Assembly: GCF_014395425.1 (NCBI RefSeq)
Contig: NZ_CP060711.1
Coordinates: 2,232,001-2,296,000, forward strand
Source: Thermomonas brevis
Lineage (GTDB): Bacteria > Pseudomonadota > Gammaproteobacteria > Xanthomonadales > Xanthomonadaceae
Direction of reading: 5' to 3'
DNA: 64,000 nucleotides
Shown: one piece after another, positions 47,275 through 56,234 of the stretch
Numbering within the stretch: position 1 is the first letter of the stretch
How the letters are laid out: every line of letters starts with the position of its first letter
Program-made: the position numbers and the translations under genes
The notes under the pieces: generated by a model
What the model was told of the DNA's origin: nothing
The model's database searches: none
What the model saw: only the letters and a program-made list of their open reading frames with translations

Positions 47275-47981
47275 AGCGCCGGACATGCGGCTTCGCGCCG
47301 GCTCACCCGCCGCGTCCGAAGGCGCACGCGCGACGGGCCGGCAGCGCCGCGCGCGCGGCCGGCTTCACCCTGATGGAAGTGCTGCTGGCGACCACCCTGC
47401 TGGCGGCGGCGCTGGCCTTGGCGTTCGGCATCCTGCGCGCGGCCGCCGCCACGGTGGAGCGCGGCGAAGCGCTGTCGCAGCGCAACGAACGCATCCGCGC
47501 GGTCTCCACCTTCCTGCGTCAGCGGATCGGCGGTGCGCAGGGCATCGTGTTCGCGCTCGACGAACAGAGCGGCCGCCAGCAGCGCTTCGCCGGCGACGCG
47601 CATTCGATGCGCTTCGTCGCCGACCTGCCGGACTACCTCGGCCGCGGCGGGCCGCACCTGCATGAATTGGAGGTGCGCGATGCCGGCGCGGGCAAGACGC
47701 TCGATGTCGCGTTCCATCTGGTGCAGGCCGGCAAGGCATTGCCGGCGACGCGCCCGCCCGAACCGCTGGCCGACGAACTGGCCGGCGCCGAATTCGCCTA
47801 CCGCACGCTGGACGCCAACGGCCATCCAGGCGCGTGGGAACCCGACTGGAAGACGCCGGAGGCGCTGCCGCTGCAGGTGCGCGTGCGCATCCGCGACGCC
47901 CGCGGCGCCTGGCCGGACATGATCGTGGCGCTGCCGCTGGCGGGCAGCTATCTGCCGCCCGTCACCGGAGGCGACCGATGA
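47271..47981 (+). CDS. gspJ: Type II secretion minor pseudopilin GspJ
   Basis: Minor pseudopilin, 236 aa, from a GTG overlapping gspI. The basic leader is unusually long, about 30 residues, before FTLMEVLLATTLLAAALAL (Glu5 present). The GspJ domain has RNERIRAVSTFLRQRIGGAQ and FAYRTLDANGHPGAWEPDW. It joins I and K at the pseudopilus tip. The stop overlaps gspK. Confidence 0.92.
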   Translation: MKRRTCGFAPAHPPRPKAHARRAGSAARAAGFTLMEVLLATTLLAAALALAFGILRAAAATVERGEALSQRNERIRAVSTFLRQRIGGAQGIVFALDEQSGRQQRFAGDAHSMRFVADLPDYLGRGGPHLHELEVRDAGAGKTLDVAFHLVQAGKALPATRPPEPLADELAGAEFAYRTLDANGHPGAWEPDWKTPEALPLQVRVRIRDARGAWPDMIVALPLAGSYLPPVTGGDR

Positions 47982-48805
47982 AGGCCGCGCGCGGCGCCGC
48001 CCTGCTGCTGGTGCTGTGGCTGATCCTGCTGCTGAGCGGGCTGGTCGCCGGCTATGCGCTGGGCGCGCGGGTGGAGTCGCTGCAAGGCAATGGATTGGCG
48101 CGCAGCGCGGTGGCGCGGGAAGCGGCGCGCGCCGGCGTCGAATACGCGGCCGCGCGGATGCTCGACCCCGATCCGGCGCGGCGCTGGGCGGCGGACGGGC
48201 GCGACTACGGTTTCGACTTCGACGGCATCCCGGTGCATGTCAGCGTGCGCGACGAGGCGGCGAAGATCGACCTCAACGCGGCTTCGTTCGATCTTTTGCA
48301 GGCGTTCTTCGCGGCGCTGGGAGAGCCGCGCGAATCCGCAGTGCGGCTGGCCGGCGCGATCGTGGACTGGCGCGACGCCGACAGCCTCGGCCAGCCGGCC
48401 GGCGGTGCGGAAGACGCCGACTACGCGGCGGCGGGGCTGGCCTGGGGCGCGAAGGACGCGCCGTTCGACACCGTCGCCGAACTCGAACAGGTGCTGGGCA
48501 TGCGGCCGCCGCTGTTCGCCGCCGCCGCGCCGCACCTGACCGTGCATACCGGGCGGGCGATGCCGGACGCGGCGTTCGCCGATGCGCTCGTACGCAAGGC
48601 GATGGGACTGGACGAACCGGCCGCACCGATCGATCCGGACGCGCCACCGCCGCCGGGCAGCGGCACGTATAGTATCGACAGCCGTGCCCGACTCACCGAT
48701 GGGCGCAGCACGCGACTTTCGGTGGTCATGCGAATGGGGGGCAACGGTTTGCCGGGTTCGACCTACACCACACTGCGCTGGCAGGCGGAGGGCGCTGCGA
48801 AGTGA
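47978..48805 (+). CDS. gspK: Type II secretion tip pseudopilin GspK
   Basis: Tip pseudopilin, 275 aa. It starts MKAARGAALLLVLWLILLLSGL and lacks Glu5, as is normal for K. The large domain has EAARAGVEYAAARML, KIDLNAASFDLLQAFFAALG and AIVDWRDADSLGQP, the helix-hairpin-helix-like T2SSK core. Overlaps gspJ (ATGA) and gspL (GTGA). Confidence 0.93.
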   Translation: MKAARGAALLLVLWLILLLSGLVAGYALGARVESLQGNGLARSAVAREAARAGVEYAAARMLDPDPARRWAADGRDYGFDFDGIPVHVSVRDEAAKIDLNAASFDLLQAFFAALGEPRESAVRLAGAIVDWRDADSLGQPAGGAEDADYAAAGLAWGAKDAPFDTVAELEQVLGMRPPLFAAAAPHLTVHTGRAMPDAAFADALVRKAMGLDEPAAPIDPDAPPPPGSGTYSIDSRARLTDGRSTRLSVVMRMGGNGLPGSTYTTLRWQAEGAAK

Positions 48806-49923
48806 GTGCTGCCTCCGCATTGCGCCGGGCCTGGCCCGGCTCCGGACTGCGCGGATTCCTGGCCTGGTGGGGCGCGGGGCTGGCCGCGTGGCTGCCGGCG
48901 CGCACACGCAAGGCGCTGGCCACCGGCAACGACCGCTTGCTGCTGCGCGCCGACGGCGGCGAACTGCGCCTGCGCCACCAGCGCGGCGACGAACTGCGCG
49001 AACTGGCCGTGCTGCCCCTGCCGCTGCCGGCGGACACCGATCCGCTGACCGGCGTCCTGCGCGACCGCGCTGCCGCGCTGCCGCGCTGGCTGCTGCTGCC
49101 GGCGTCGCTGGGCCTGCGCCGTCCGCTGCTGCTGCCGGCCGCGGCGCGCGAGCGGCTGCGCGAGGTGCTGGGGTTCGAGATCGAGCGGCAGACGCCGTTT
49201 GCGGCCGCCGACGTGCTGTTCGACGGACGCATCGTGCGGGCGCGCGAGGACGGGCAATTGCAGGTCGAGCTGGTGGTGGTGCCGCGCCGGCAATTCGAGG
49301 CCGCCGCCGCGCCGCTGGGCGGGCTGGCGGCGAAGCTGGCCGGCGTCGATCTGGCCGATGCCGACGGCCGCGCGCTCGGCGTCAACCTGCTGCCACCGGC
49401 GCAGCGGCAGGCGCGGCGCAATCCCTGGCGGCGCTGGAACGTGGTGCTGGCCTTGGCCGCGCTGCTGGCGCTGACGGCCGGGATGACGCAGCTGCTGGAC
49501 AACCGCAAGGCCGCCGCCGCCGCGTTGCAGGCCGGGATGGCCGCGCGGGAGCCGCAGGCGCGCGCGATCTCCGCCCGGCGCCAGCGCGTGCTGGACGCGG
49601 TGGAAGGCGCGGCCTACCTGCGCGCGCAGCGCAGCGGCCGCCCGCCCACGGTGGAGGTGATGGACGCGCTGGCGCAGCGCCTGCCGGACGGCACCTATCT
49701 CGAACGGCTCGCCATCGACGGCGACCAGATGACCCTGATCGGCCTGTCCAGCCAGGCGGCGGCGCTGGTCGGCAAGCTGGAAGGCGCGCCGCAGTGGCGC
49801 GCGCCGGCGCTGAGCGGCGCGCTGCAGCAGGATCCGCGCGCGCGCATGGACCGCTTCACCCTGGTCGCCAAGCTGGCGACCGCGCAGCCGGCCGCGGCAT
49901 CGGCCGCGAAGGCCGCACCGTGA
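48802..49923 (+). CDS. gspL: Type II secretion protein GspL (XpsL-type)
   Basis: A 373-aa inner-membrane protein from a GTG start. The cytoplasmic N-terminal half (about 1-210) is a reduced actin-like domain (VLGFEIERQTPFAAADVLFDG) that binds GspE. One membrane helix (about 215-235, WNVVLALAALLALTAG) is followed by a PilN/fimbrial-assembly-type periplasmic domain (VMDALAQRLPDGTYLERLAIDGDQ). The Xps-type L is shorter and PilN-like compared with enterobacterial L. Coupled to gspM by GTGA. Confidence 0.92.
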   Translation: MSAASALRRAWPGSGLRGFLAWWGAGLAAWLPARTRKALATGNDRLLLRADGGELRLRHQRGDELRELAVLPLPLPADTDPLTGVLRDRAAALPRWLLLPASLGLRRPLLLPAAARERLREVLGFEIERQTPFAAADVLFDGRIVRAREDGQLQVELVVVPRRQFEAAAAPLGGLAAKLAGVDLADADGRALGVNLLPPAQRQARRNPWRRWNVVLALAALLALTAGMTQLLDNRKAAAAALQAGMAAREPQARAISARRQRVLDAVEGAAYLRAQRSGRPPTVEVMDALAQRLPDGTYLERLAIDGDQMTLIGLSSQAAALVGKLEGAPQWRAPALSGALQQDPRARMDRFTLVAKLATAQPAAASAAKAAP

Positions 49924-50519
49924 TCCGCGCCGAACGCGACCGCTGGCTGGCGCTGGCCCTGCTGCTCGCGGTGCTGGGGCTGCTGTACCTGCTGGTGCTG
50001 CATCCGCTGTTCGTGGCGCCGCTGCGCGAGACCGACGCGCATATCCGCGAATTGCAGGAGCGCGACGCCCGCCTGCGCGGCCTGCTGGCGCAGCGCCCGC
50101 AGGTCGAACAGCGGCTGGCGGCGCTGGACGCGCAGGGCGGTGCCGGCTTCCTCGCCGAACCGACCGCCGAACTGGCCGCCGCCGCCCTGATCCAGCAGCT
50201 GGAACGGGTGGTGGGCGACGCCAGCGCCGGCAGCCGCGGCTGCGCCATCGTCAACCGTACGCCGCTGGGCGACGACGCGCAGGGCGGGCGCTACCGCAAG
50301 GTCACCGTGCAGGTGCGGCTGCGCTGCGGCAACGCGGAGACGCTGGCGGTGCTGCACGCGCTGGAATCGGCGCGGCCGTGGCTGTTCGTCGATGCGTTGA
50401 ACATCACCGCGCAGCGCTATTTCGCGGTGCCCGGCAGCGCGCAGCCGCAGGAAGGCGGGCTGGACGTGGGCTTCAACCTGTCCGGCTACCTGCGCCCGGC
50501 GGCGGGAGGCGCGCCATGA
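49920..50519 (+). CDS. gspM: Type II secretion protein GspM (XpsM-type)
   Basis: A 199-aa bitopic protein from GTG 49920. It has a short cytoplasmic tail, one helix (WLALALLLAVLGLLYLLVL), a coiled segment (TDAHIRELQERDARLRGLLAQ) and a ferredoxin-like periplasmic domain with a two-Cys pair (GCAIVN and LRCGN). It pairs with GspL. Identification rests on topology and position as well as similarity to XpsM. Confidence 0.9.
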   Translation: MIRAERDRWLALALLLAVLGLLYLLVLHPLFVAPLRETDAHIRELQERDARLRGLLAQRPQVEQRLAALDAQGGAGFLAEPTAELAAAALIQQLERVVGDASAGSRGCAIVNRTPLGDDAQGGRYRKVTVQVRLRCGNAETLAVLHALESARPWLFVDALNITAQRYFAVPGSAQPQEGGLDVGFNLSGYLRPAAGGAP

Positions 50520-51289
50520 GCGCCGAACGCGGCCCCTGGCAGCGGCTGGCGCAGGCCGGCCCGCTGACCTGGACGCTGGCGGCGGCCTGCGGCTGGGCGC
50601 TGCTGCTGTGGCTGGCCGCGCTGCTGGGGCTGGGGTCGCGCCTCGGGCAGACCCAGGCGTCGGCCGCGCTGGCGTTGCCGACGCCGGTGCCGGCGGGGCA
50701 GGAGCGGATCGGCCCGCTGGGCCAGTACGCCGAAGCCGCCGCGCGCCCGCTGTTCACCGCCGATCGCCGGCCGCGCGCGTTCGTGGCGATCGGTCCCGAC
50801 GACGGCGGCAACGGCGCGAACAGCGCCTCGCTGGATTTCCAGCTGACCGGGGTGCTGATCAGCCCGCAGGTGCGGCTGGCGATCCTGCTGCCCGCCGCCG
50901 GCGGCGAACCGCAGCGGGTGCGCGAAGGCGGCGTGCCGGAAGGCGCGACCGGCTGGCGGCTGGTCGAGGTGCAGCCGCGCAAGGCCGTGTTCGACGGGCC
51001 GGGCGGGCAGACCACGCTGGAGCTGCGTACGTTCGGCGTCGCGGGCGCGCCGCCGATCGCGATGCGCGGCGCGGACACGCAGATGGATGCCGCGGCGCCG
51101 TCCGCGGTGCCGCCACCGCCGCCGCCGCCCGCGGCGGAACCCGCGCAGCCGCCGGACGAAGCGCGCCGCATCGAGGACATCCGCCGCCGCATCGAGGCGC
51201 GTCGCGCGCAGATGCGGCAACAGTCCCAGAACCAGAACGCCGGCGACGGCGGCGCGCGCCTGCGCCCGCTGTCCGGGCCCGCCAGATGA
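50516..51289 (+). CDS. gspN: Type II secretion protein GspN/XpsN (GspC analogue)
   Basis: A 257-aa bitopic protein: cytoplasmic stub, one helix (about 18-42), and a periplasmic homology-region-like domain (RPLFTADRRPR, FQLTGVLISPQVRLAILL, GWRLVEVQPRKAVF). A Pro-rich then charged, coiled tail follows (PPPPPPPAAEPAQ, then IEDIRRRIEARRAQMR). In Xanthomonas XpsN replaces GspC and binds the secretin; the same role is inferred here since no gspC exists. Overlaps gspD by ATGA. Confidence 0.9.
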   Translation: MSAERGPWQRLAQAGPLTWTLAAACGWALLLWLAALLGLGSRLGQTQASAALALPTPVPAGQERIGPLGQYAEAAARPLFTADRRPRAFVAIGPDDGGNGANSASLDFQLTGVLISPQVRLAILLPAAGGEPQRVREGGVPEGATGWRLVEVQPRKAVFDGPGGQTTLELRTFGVAGAPPIAMRGADTQMDAAAPSAVPPPPPPPAAEPAQPPDEARRIEDIRRRIEARRAQMRQQSQNQNAGDGGARLRPLSGPAR

Positions 51290-53496
51290 CGATCGCCATG
51301 CATGCCATGAACCCGACCCTTTCCCGCCCGACGCCGCGCGCGTTCCTGCTCGCCCTGCTGGCCTGCCTGCTGGCCGCCTGCGCCGGCGCGCCGCAGCCGA
51401 AGATGCAGCGCGCCGGGCAGCTGCCCGCGCAGCCGGGCAGCGCGGACACCGCGACCAGCGCCGGCGGCATCCGCCAGGACGTCCTGCAGGAACTGGGCGG
51501 CGAAGGGCCGCAGCCGGTGATCAAGCGCGGCAACGGCCTGGTCATCAACCAGTCCGTCGCCAGCGCGCCGCCGCCGGCGCTGGCCAGCAGCGGGCAGGCC
51601 AGCTTCAACTTCGAGGGCGAATCGCTGCAGGCGGTGGTGAAGGCGGTCCTCGGCGACATGCTGGGCCAGAACTACAGCATCGCCCCGGGGGTGCAGGGCA
51701 CGGTCACGGTGACCACCCAGAAGCCGGTCGGCGCGGCCGGCGCGCTCAACCTGCTCGACCAGGTGCTGGCGCAGAACGGCGCGCGCATGGTCTATGCCGA
51801 CGGCCGCTACAACATCGTGCCGGCCGACCAGGCGCTGCTGAACGGGGTGGTGCCGCGCACCGGCTCGCCGGCGCTGGCGCGCGGCTTCGAATCGCGGGTG
51901 GTGCCGCTGCGCTACATCTCGGCCGGCGAGATGGAGAAGATCCTCAAGCCGTACGCGCGACAGGGCTCCATCGTCAGCGTCGACGCCGGGCGCAACGTGC
52001 TCACCGTCGCCGGCACCCGCGCCGAGCTGGAGAACTACCTGCGCACCATCCAGGTGTTCGACGTGGACTGGATGTCCAGCATGTCGGTCGGCGTCTATCC
52101 GCTGCAGTCCGGCCGCGCCAGCGACGTGGCGCAGGACCTGGAGCGGGTGTTCGGCGCGCAGGGCAACACGCCGGTGGCCGGGATGTTCCGCTTCATGCCG
52201 CTGGAAAGCACCAACGCGGTGATGGTGATCACCGCGCAGCCGGCCTACCTCGACGAGATCCGCCAGTGGATCGACCGCATCGAAGGCGGCAGCGGCGACG
52301 CGCAGCTGTTCTCGTACGAACTGAAGTACATCAAGGCGCGCGACCTGGCCAGCCGCCTGGCCGAAGTGTTCGGCGGCAGCGGCAGCGGTGGCGGCGGCGA
52401 GCGCGATTCCGCGTCGCTGATGCCGGGCGTGCAGGGCGTCGAGCTGCGCGACGATGCGGCCGCCGGGCGCGACGGCATGTCCGGCGGCGGCGACACCCGC
52501 GGCGAAGGCGGCAACCTGCCGCAGGCCACATCCGGCAACGGCCGGGTGACGCTGAAGATCGGCGGCAGCGAGGTCGGCGTGTCGGCGGTGGAGGACACCA
52601 ACTCCCTGCTGGTGCGCGCCAGCGCGTCGCAGTGGAAGTCGATCCGGCAGGTGATCGAACGCCTCGACGTGATGCCGATGCAGGTGCACATCGAGGCGCA
52701 GGTGCTCAGCGTGGCGCTGAAGGGCGAGCTGCAGTACGGGGTGAGCTGGTTCTTCGACCATGCGCTCTCCTCGGACGCCGCCGGCAACCTGCCCTATCCG
52801 ACCGGCCGCAACAGCTGGGGCAGCTATTCCGGCGGCGTGAGCCCGCTGCCGAACAGCGCCGGCAACCTGCTCAGCTGGACCTTCCTGGGCAAGAACGCCG
52901 CGGCCATCGTGCAGGCGCTGGACAGCGTCACCGACGTGCGCACCCTGTCCTCGCCCTCGGTGATGGCGCAGAACAACCGCGAGGCCATGCTCAACGTCGG
53001 CCAGCGCATTCCGATCACGTCGGTCAGCTTCAACCCGCAGAACGGGAGCGACAACGGCACCTACAACTCGGTGCAATACATCGATACCGGCATCATCCTC
53101 AAGGTGCGCCCGCGCGTGGCGCGCGACGGCATGGTCTTCCTCGACATCGCCCAGGAAGTGAGCAAGCCGGTGGGCAACCCGGACGACAACGGCAACGTGC
53201 GCATCGACACCAGCAAGGTGACCACCAGCGCGGTGGCGACCAGCGGCGAGACCATCGTCCTGGCCGGCCTGATCAGCGAAGGCAACAGCCGCGGCGCCAC
53301 CGGCGTGCCCGGCCTCAGCCGCATCCCGGTGCTGGGCGGCCTGTTCGGCCAGCAGGGCAGCAGCAAGACCCGCGACGAGCTGGTCGTGCTGATCACCCCG
53401 ACCGTGGTGCGCAGCCCGCAGGAAGCGCGCGCGCTGACCGACGAATACGGCAGCCGCTTCCGCGCGCTGGAACCGATCTACAAGCCGAAGAAGTGA
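51286..53496 (+). CDS. gspD: Type II secretion secretin GspD
   Basis: Outer-membrane channel subunit, 736 aa. The signal peptide ends in a lipobox (LLAACAG), so it is a predicted lipoprotein, as for XpsD. N0-N3 domains (about 105-450) contain FNFEGESLQAVVKAVLGD and ISAGEMEKILKPYA, with a Gly-rich insertion at 365-415. The secretin core has VGQRIPITSVSFNPQNGS and VPGLSRIPVLGGLFGQQ, ending LVVLITPTVVRSP. In this cluster D comes last instead of first, the Xps order. Its stop overlaps the next gene's GTG. Confidence 0.97.
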   Translation: MTIAMHAMNPTLSRPTPRAFLLALLACLLAACAGAPQPKMQRAGQLPAQPGSADTATSAGGIRQDVLQELGGEGPQPVIKRGNGLVINQSVASAPPPALASSGQASFNFEGESLQAVVKAVLGDMLGQNYSIAPGVQGTVTVTTQKPVGAAGALNLLDQVLAQNGARMVYADGRYNIVPADQALLNGVVPRTGSPALARGFESRVVPLRYISAGEMEKILKPYARQGSIVSVDAGRNVLTVAGTRAELENYLRTIQVFDVDWMSSMSVGVYPLQSGRASDVAQDLERVFGAQGNTPVAGMFRFMPLESTNAVMVITAQPAYLDEIRQWIDRIEGGSGDAQLFSYELKYIKARDLASRLAEVFGGSGSGGGGERDSASLMPGVQGVELRDDAAAGRDGMSGGGDTRGEGGNLPQATSGNGRVTLKIGGSEVGVSAVEDTNSLLVRASASQWKSIRQVIERLDVMPMQVHIEAQVLSVALKGELQYGVSWFFDHALSSDAAGNLPYPTGRNSWGSYSGGVSPLPNSAGNLLSWTFLGKNAAAIVQALDSVTDVRTLSSPSVMAQNNREAMLNVGQRIPITSVSFNPQNGSDNGTYNSVQYIDTGIILKVRPRVARDGMVFLDIAQEVSKPVGNPDDNGNVRIDTSKVTTSAVATSGETIVLAGLISEGNSRGATGVPGLSRIPVLGGLFGQQGSSKTRDELVVLITPTVVRSPQEARALTDEYGSRFRALEPIYKPKK

Positions 53497-54347
53497 GCCG
53501 GGGCGACGCCGCGCTGCCCATCGTGCTGGTGCCGGTCGGCGCCGACGAGGACGCGCTCGACGCCTGCCTGGCCGCGCTCGACGCCGGCACCCCCGCGGGC
53601 ACCCGCGTGTGGCTCGCCGACAACGCGCAGGCCGGCCCGCGCGGCGCCGCGATCATCGAGGGCTGGCTGCAGCGCACGCCGTTGCAGGCCGCGCACACCC
53701 GGCGCGCCTCGCCCGTCGGCGAGGCCGCACACATCGACGAAGCGCTGCAGGCCTGCGGCGACGCGGACGTGGCGGTGCTGGCCAGCGACGCGCGTCCCGC
53801 GCCCGGCTGGCTGGAGCGGCTGGCCGAGTGCCTCGCCAGCGATCCCGCCATCGCCACCGCCACGCCCTGGAGCAACGCCGGCGAAGCGGCGGCCTGGCCG
53901 CGGATCGGCGAAATCGTGCCGGTCGATGCCGCGCCGTCGCTGCTGGCGCAGGCCTGCGCGCAGCTGGGCCGCACCTGTCCCGAACTGCCGGCGGCGGTGA
54001 GCCACGCGGTGCTGCTGCGCGGCGCCGCGCGCGTGCAGGCCGGCGGGCTGGATGCCGCCAGCTACCGCTCCTGGTACGCGGCGCTGATCGACCTGTCGCT
54101 GCGCATGGCGGGACTGGGCGGGCGCAGCGTGCTGTGCGAAACCGCGTTCGTCCTGCGCGCCGCCGAAGGCGCGCCGCGCGACGGCGACATGGACACGCTG
54201 TCCGCGCGCTGGCCGGCCTGGCACGCGCGCATCGCGCAGTGGCTGATGGACGATCCGCAGCGCGCCCTGCGCGAGCGATTGGGCGAGGAACTCGCGCGCC
54301 TGTCGCGGTTGCCGCCGCAGGCGGACCTGTTCGAGGCGATGCCATGA
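53493..54347 (+). CDS. GT2-like glycosyltransferase coupled to the secretion operon
   Basis: A 284-aa protein from a GTG overlapping the gspD stop. The fold resembles the N-terminal part of GT2 enzymes (IVLVPVGADEDALDACLAALDA; VAVLASDARPAPGWLERL; TATPWSNAGEAAAWP). The DXD-like position reads ASD and the usual acceptor-side ED/Q-RR motifs are not evident, so activity is doubtful. No membrane anchor. Transferred substrate unknown. It is coupled to the next gene by ATGA. Confidence 0.75.
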   Translation: MSRGDAALPIVLVPVGADEDALDACLAALDAGTPAGTRVWLADNAQAGPRGAAIIEGWLQRTPLQAAHTRRASPVGEAAHIDEALQACGDADVAVLASDARPAPGWLERLAECLASDPAIATATPWSNAGEAAAWPRIGEIVPVDAAPSLLAQACAQLGRTCPELPAAVSHAVLLRGAARVQAGGLDAASYRSWYAALIDLSLRMAGLGGRSVLCETAFVLRAAEGAPRDGDMDTLSARWPAWHARIAQWLMDDPQRALRERLGEELARLSRLPPQADLFEAMP

Positions 54348-55180
54348 ACGATGCCGGCATCGCCGCGGTCGTGGTCGCCTTCAACAGCGAGGAAACCATC
54401 GACGAATGCCTGGCGCGCCTGCGCGCGGCGCGCGACGTGACCGAGATCCGGGTGATCGACAACGATTCGCGCGACTCGACGATGGAACTCGTGCAGCGGC
54501 ACGCCGTCGCCGACCCGCGCCTGCGCTTCGTCGCCAATCCCGACAACCCCGGCTTCGCGGTGGCCTGCAACCAGGGCGCGCGCGCCAGCGCCGCGCCCTG
54601 GCTGGCCTTCGTCAATCCCGACTGCTTCGTCGAAGCGGACACGCTGGCGCGGTTGCGCGCGGCCTCGCTGCAACTGGAGGGCGGACTGGTCGGCGCGGAG
54701 CTGAGCGGCGAGGACGGGGCGTTCGATGCTGCCGCGCGCCGCCGCGATCCCGACTTCGCCGCAATGCTGCGCTCGCCTGCCGCCCGCGACCTGTCGGTGC
54801 CGCGCGATCCCGCGCGGCCGGTGCAGCCGGTGGATGTGGTGTCCGGCGCGCTGATGCTGCTGCCGCGCGCGCTGTTCGCGCGCATCGACGGCTTCGACGA
54901 AGGCTACCGCCTGCATGCCGAAGACCTCGACCTGTGCCGGCGCGCGCGCCTGGCCGGAGCGACGGTGGCGATCGCCAACGACGTGCAGGTGCTGCACGTG
55001 CGCGGCGTGTCGTCGCGCCGGCGGCCGCTGTTCGTCGAATGGCACAAGCATCGCGGCCTGTGGCGCTATTTCCGCAGGTTCGAGGCGGGCCGGCGCAGCC
55101 TGCCGACGCGGCTTGCGGTGTTCGCGATGATCTGGGGGCGGTTCCCGTTCGCGGTGCTGCGGGCGGCGTTGCGCCGCTGA
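54344..55180 (+). CDS. Family 2 glycosyltransferase (rhamnosyltransferase-like)
   Basis: A 278-aa GT2 enzyme with complete landmarks: VVVAFNSEETIDECLARL, VIDNDSRDSTMELV, NPGFAVACNQGARAS, the metal-binding FVNPDCFVEAD, VSGALMLLPRALFARIDGFDE and AEDLDLCRRARLAG. This set is typical of cytoplasmic rhamnosyl- or related transferases acting on LPS or exopolysaccharide. It is the last gene of the run beginning at gspE. A palindromic repeat follows before convergent pyrF. Confidence 0.92.
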   Translation: MNDAGIAAVVVAFNSEETIDECLARLRAARDVTEIRVIDNDSRDSTMELVQRHAVADPRLRFVANPDNPGFAVACNQGARASAAPWLAFVNPDCFVEADTLARLRAASLQLEGGLVGAELSGEDGAFDAAARRRDPDFAAMLRSPAARDLSVPRDPARPVQPVDVVSGALMLLPRALFARIDGFDEGYRLHAEDLDLCRRARLAGATVAIANDVQVLHVRGVSSRRRPLFVEWHKHRGLWRYFRRFEAGRRSLPTRLAVFAMIWGRFPFAVLRAALRR

Positions 55181-55215
55181 GGCGCTGCACAGTCGGGGCG
55201 CCGAGCGCTCGGGCT

Positions 55216-55293
55216 GTCATCCCGAGCGCAGCGAAGGCCCTGTTCCAACGAATCACAAGCAGGCCCTTCGCTGCGCTCAGGGTGGCGGCAAGG
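55216..55293. repeat. Dispersed palindromic repeat between GT2 gene and pyrF
   Basis: GTCATCCCGAGCGCAGCGAA is inverted as TTCGCTGCGCTCAGGGTGGC after an internal spacer, with GGCCCTG/CAGGCCC extending the arms and a few mismatches. It sits between two convergent genes and may form a terminator-like hairpin. Confidence 0.75.
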
Positions 55294-55299
55294 GAACCA

Positions 55300-56130
55300 T
55301 CAGCGATGGCGGTTGATCGCATCGCGCAATTCGCGCGCCGCATCCGCCGCCGCTTCGGCATAGCCTTCGCCACGCGAGGCGTACAGGATGCCGCGCGAGG
55401 AATTGATCATCAGCCCGGTGCCGTCGGCGGTCCGGCCGTTGCGCACCACCGCTTCCACGTCGCCGCCCTGCGCGCCAACGCCGGGAATCAGCAGCGGCAT
55501 GTCTCCTATGATGTCGCGGATCACCTTCAACTCTTCCGGGAAGGTCGCGCCGACCACCAGCGCGCAGTTGCCGTCGCCGTTCCAGTCGTCGGCGATCGTG
55601 CGCGCGATGCGCTGGTACAGCGGCTCGCTGCCGCCGCTCCCATCGGGCACGGGGAGTTCCTGGAAATCGCGCGCGCCCGGATTGGAGGTGTGGCAAAGGA
55701 ACACGCAGCCGTGGTCGTTGTACTGGAGGAACGGTGCAGCGGAATCGCGCCCCATGTACGGGTTCAGCGTCACCGCATCCGCGCCGAAGCGCTCGAACGC
55801 CTCCGCCGCATACTGCTCGGCGGTGCTGCCGATGTCGCCGCGCTTGGCGTCGAGGATCACCGGCACCTCGGGATGCGCCCCGTTGATGTGCGCGATCAGC
55901 CGCTGCAACGCCGCCTCGCCGTGGTTGTGCGCGGCGAAGTAGGCGATCTGCGGCTTGAACGCGCAGGCGTACTCGGCAGTCGCATCGGCGATGTCGCGGC
56001 AGAACGCGAACAACGCATCCTCGTCGTCCACGAAGCGGTCCGGGAACTTCGCCGGATCGGGGTCGAGGCCGACGCAGAGCAGCGAATTGGCGGCGTGCCA
56101 GCGGTTGCGCAGTTTGTCGATGAAGGTCAT
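55300..56130 (-). CDS. pyrF: Orotidine 5'-phosphate decarboxylase (type 2)
   Basis: Final step of UMP synthesis, 276 aa. It is the longer, type 2 (mycobacterial-like) form. The catalytic Lys-Asp motif is [15 protein letters not shown] (about 93-107). Other marks are [14 protein letters not shown] near the N-terminus, FKPQIAYF, and [13 protein letters not shown] with [14 protein letters not shown] in the phosphate-binding end. The start is [12 protein letters not shown]. The 104 bp beyond its start precede the divergent restriction operon and show TAAAAT at 56202-56207 as a possible -10 for hsdM. Confidence 0.97.
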   Translation of the reverse strand: MTFIDKLRNRWHAANSLLCVGLDPDPAKFPDRFVDDEDALFAFCRDIADATAEYACAFKPQIAYFAAHNHGEAALQRLIAHINGAHPEVPVILDAKRGDIGSTAEQYAAEAFERFGADAVTLNPYMGRDSAAPFLQYNDHGCVFLCHTSNPGARDFQELPVPDGSGGSEPLYQRIARTIADDWNGDGNCALVVGATFPEELKVIRDIIGDMPLLIPGVGAQGGDVEAVVRNGRTADGTGLMINSSRGILYASRGEGYAEAAADAARELRDAINRHR

Positions 56131-56234
56131 AGGTGAGGATTGTCGCTCAAGAATCCGTATGGCAGGAAGCCTGCGGGCGGAACGGCGTGGGGATTCCTGA
56201 CTAAAATCCTGTTGGAACGTACAAAGAGGTCTTG

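Noticed and set aside
46379..49923. Genes starting with GTG in the secretion operon considered as misannotated or decayed
   Set aside because: Each GTG overlaps the preceding stop and gives the correct prepilin or membrane N-terminus, so these are coupled starts.
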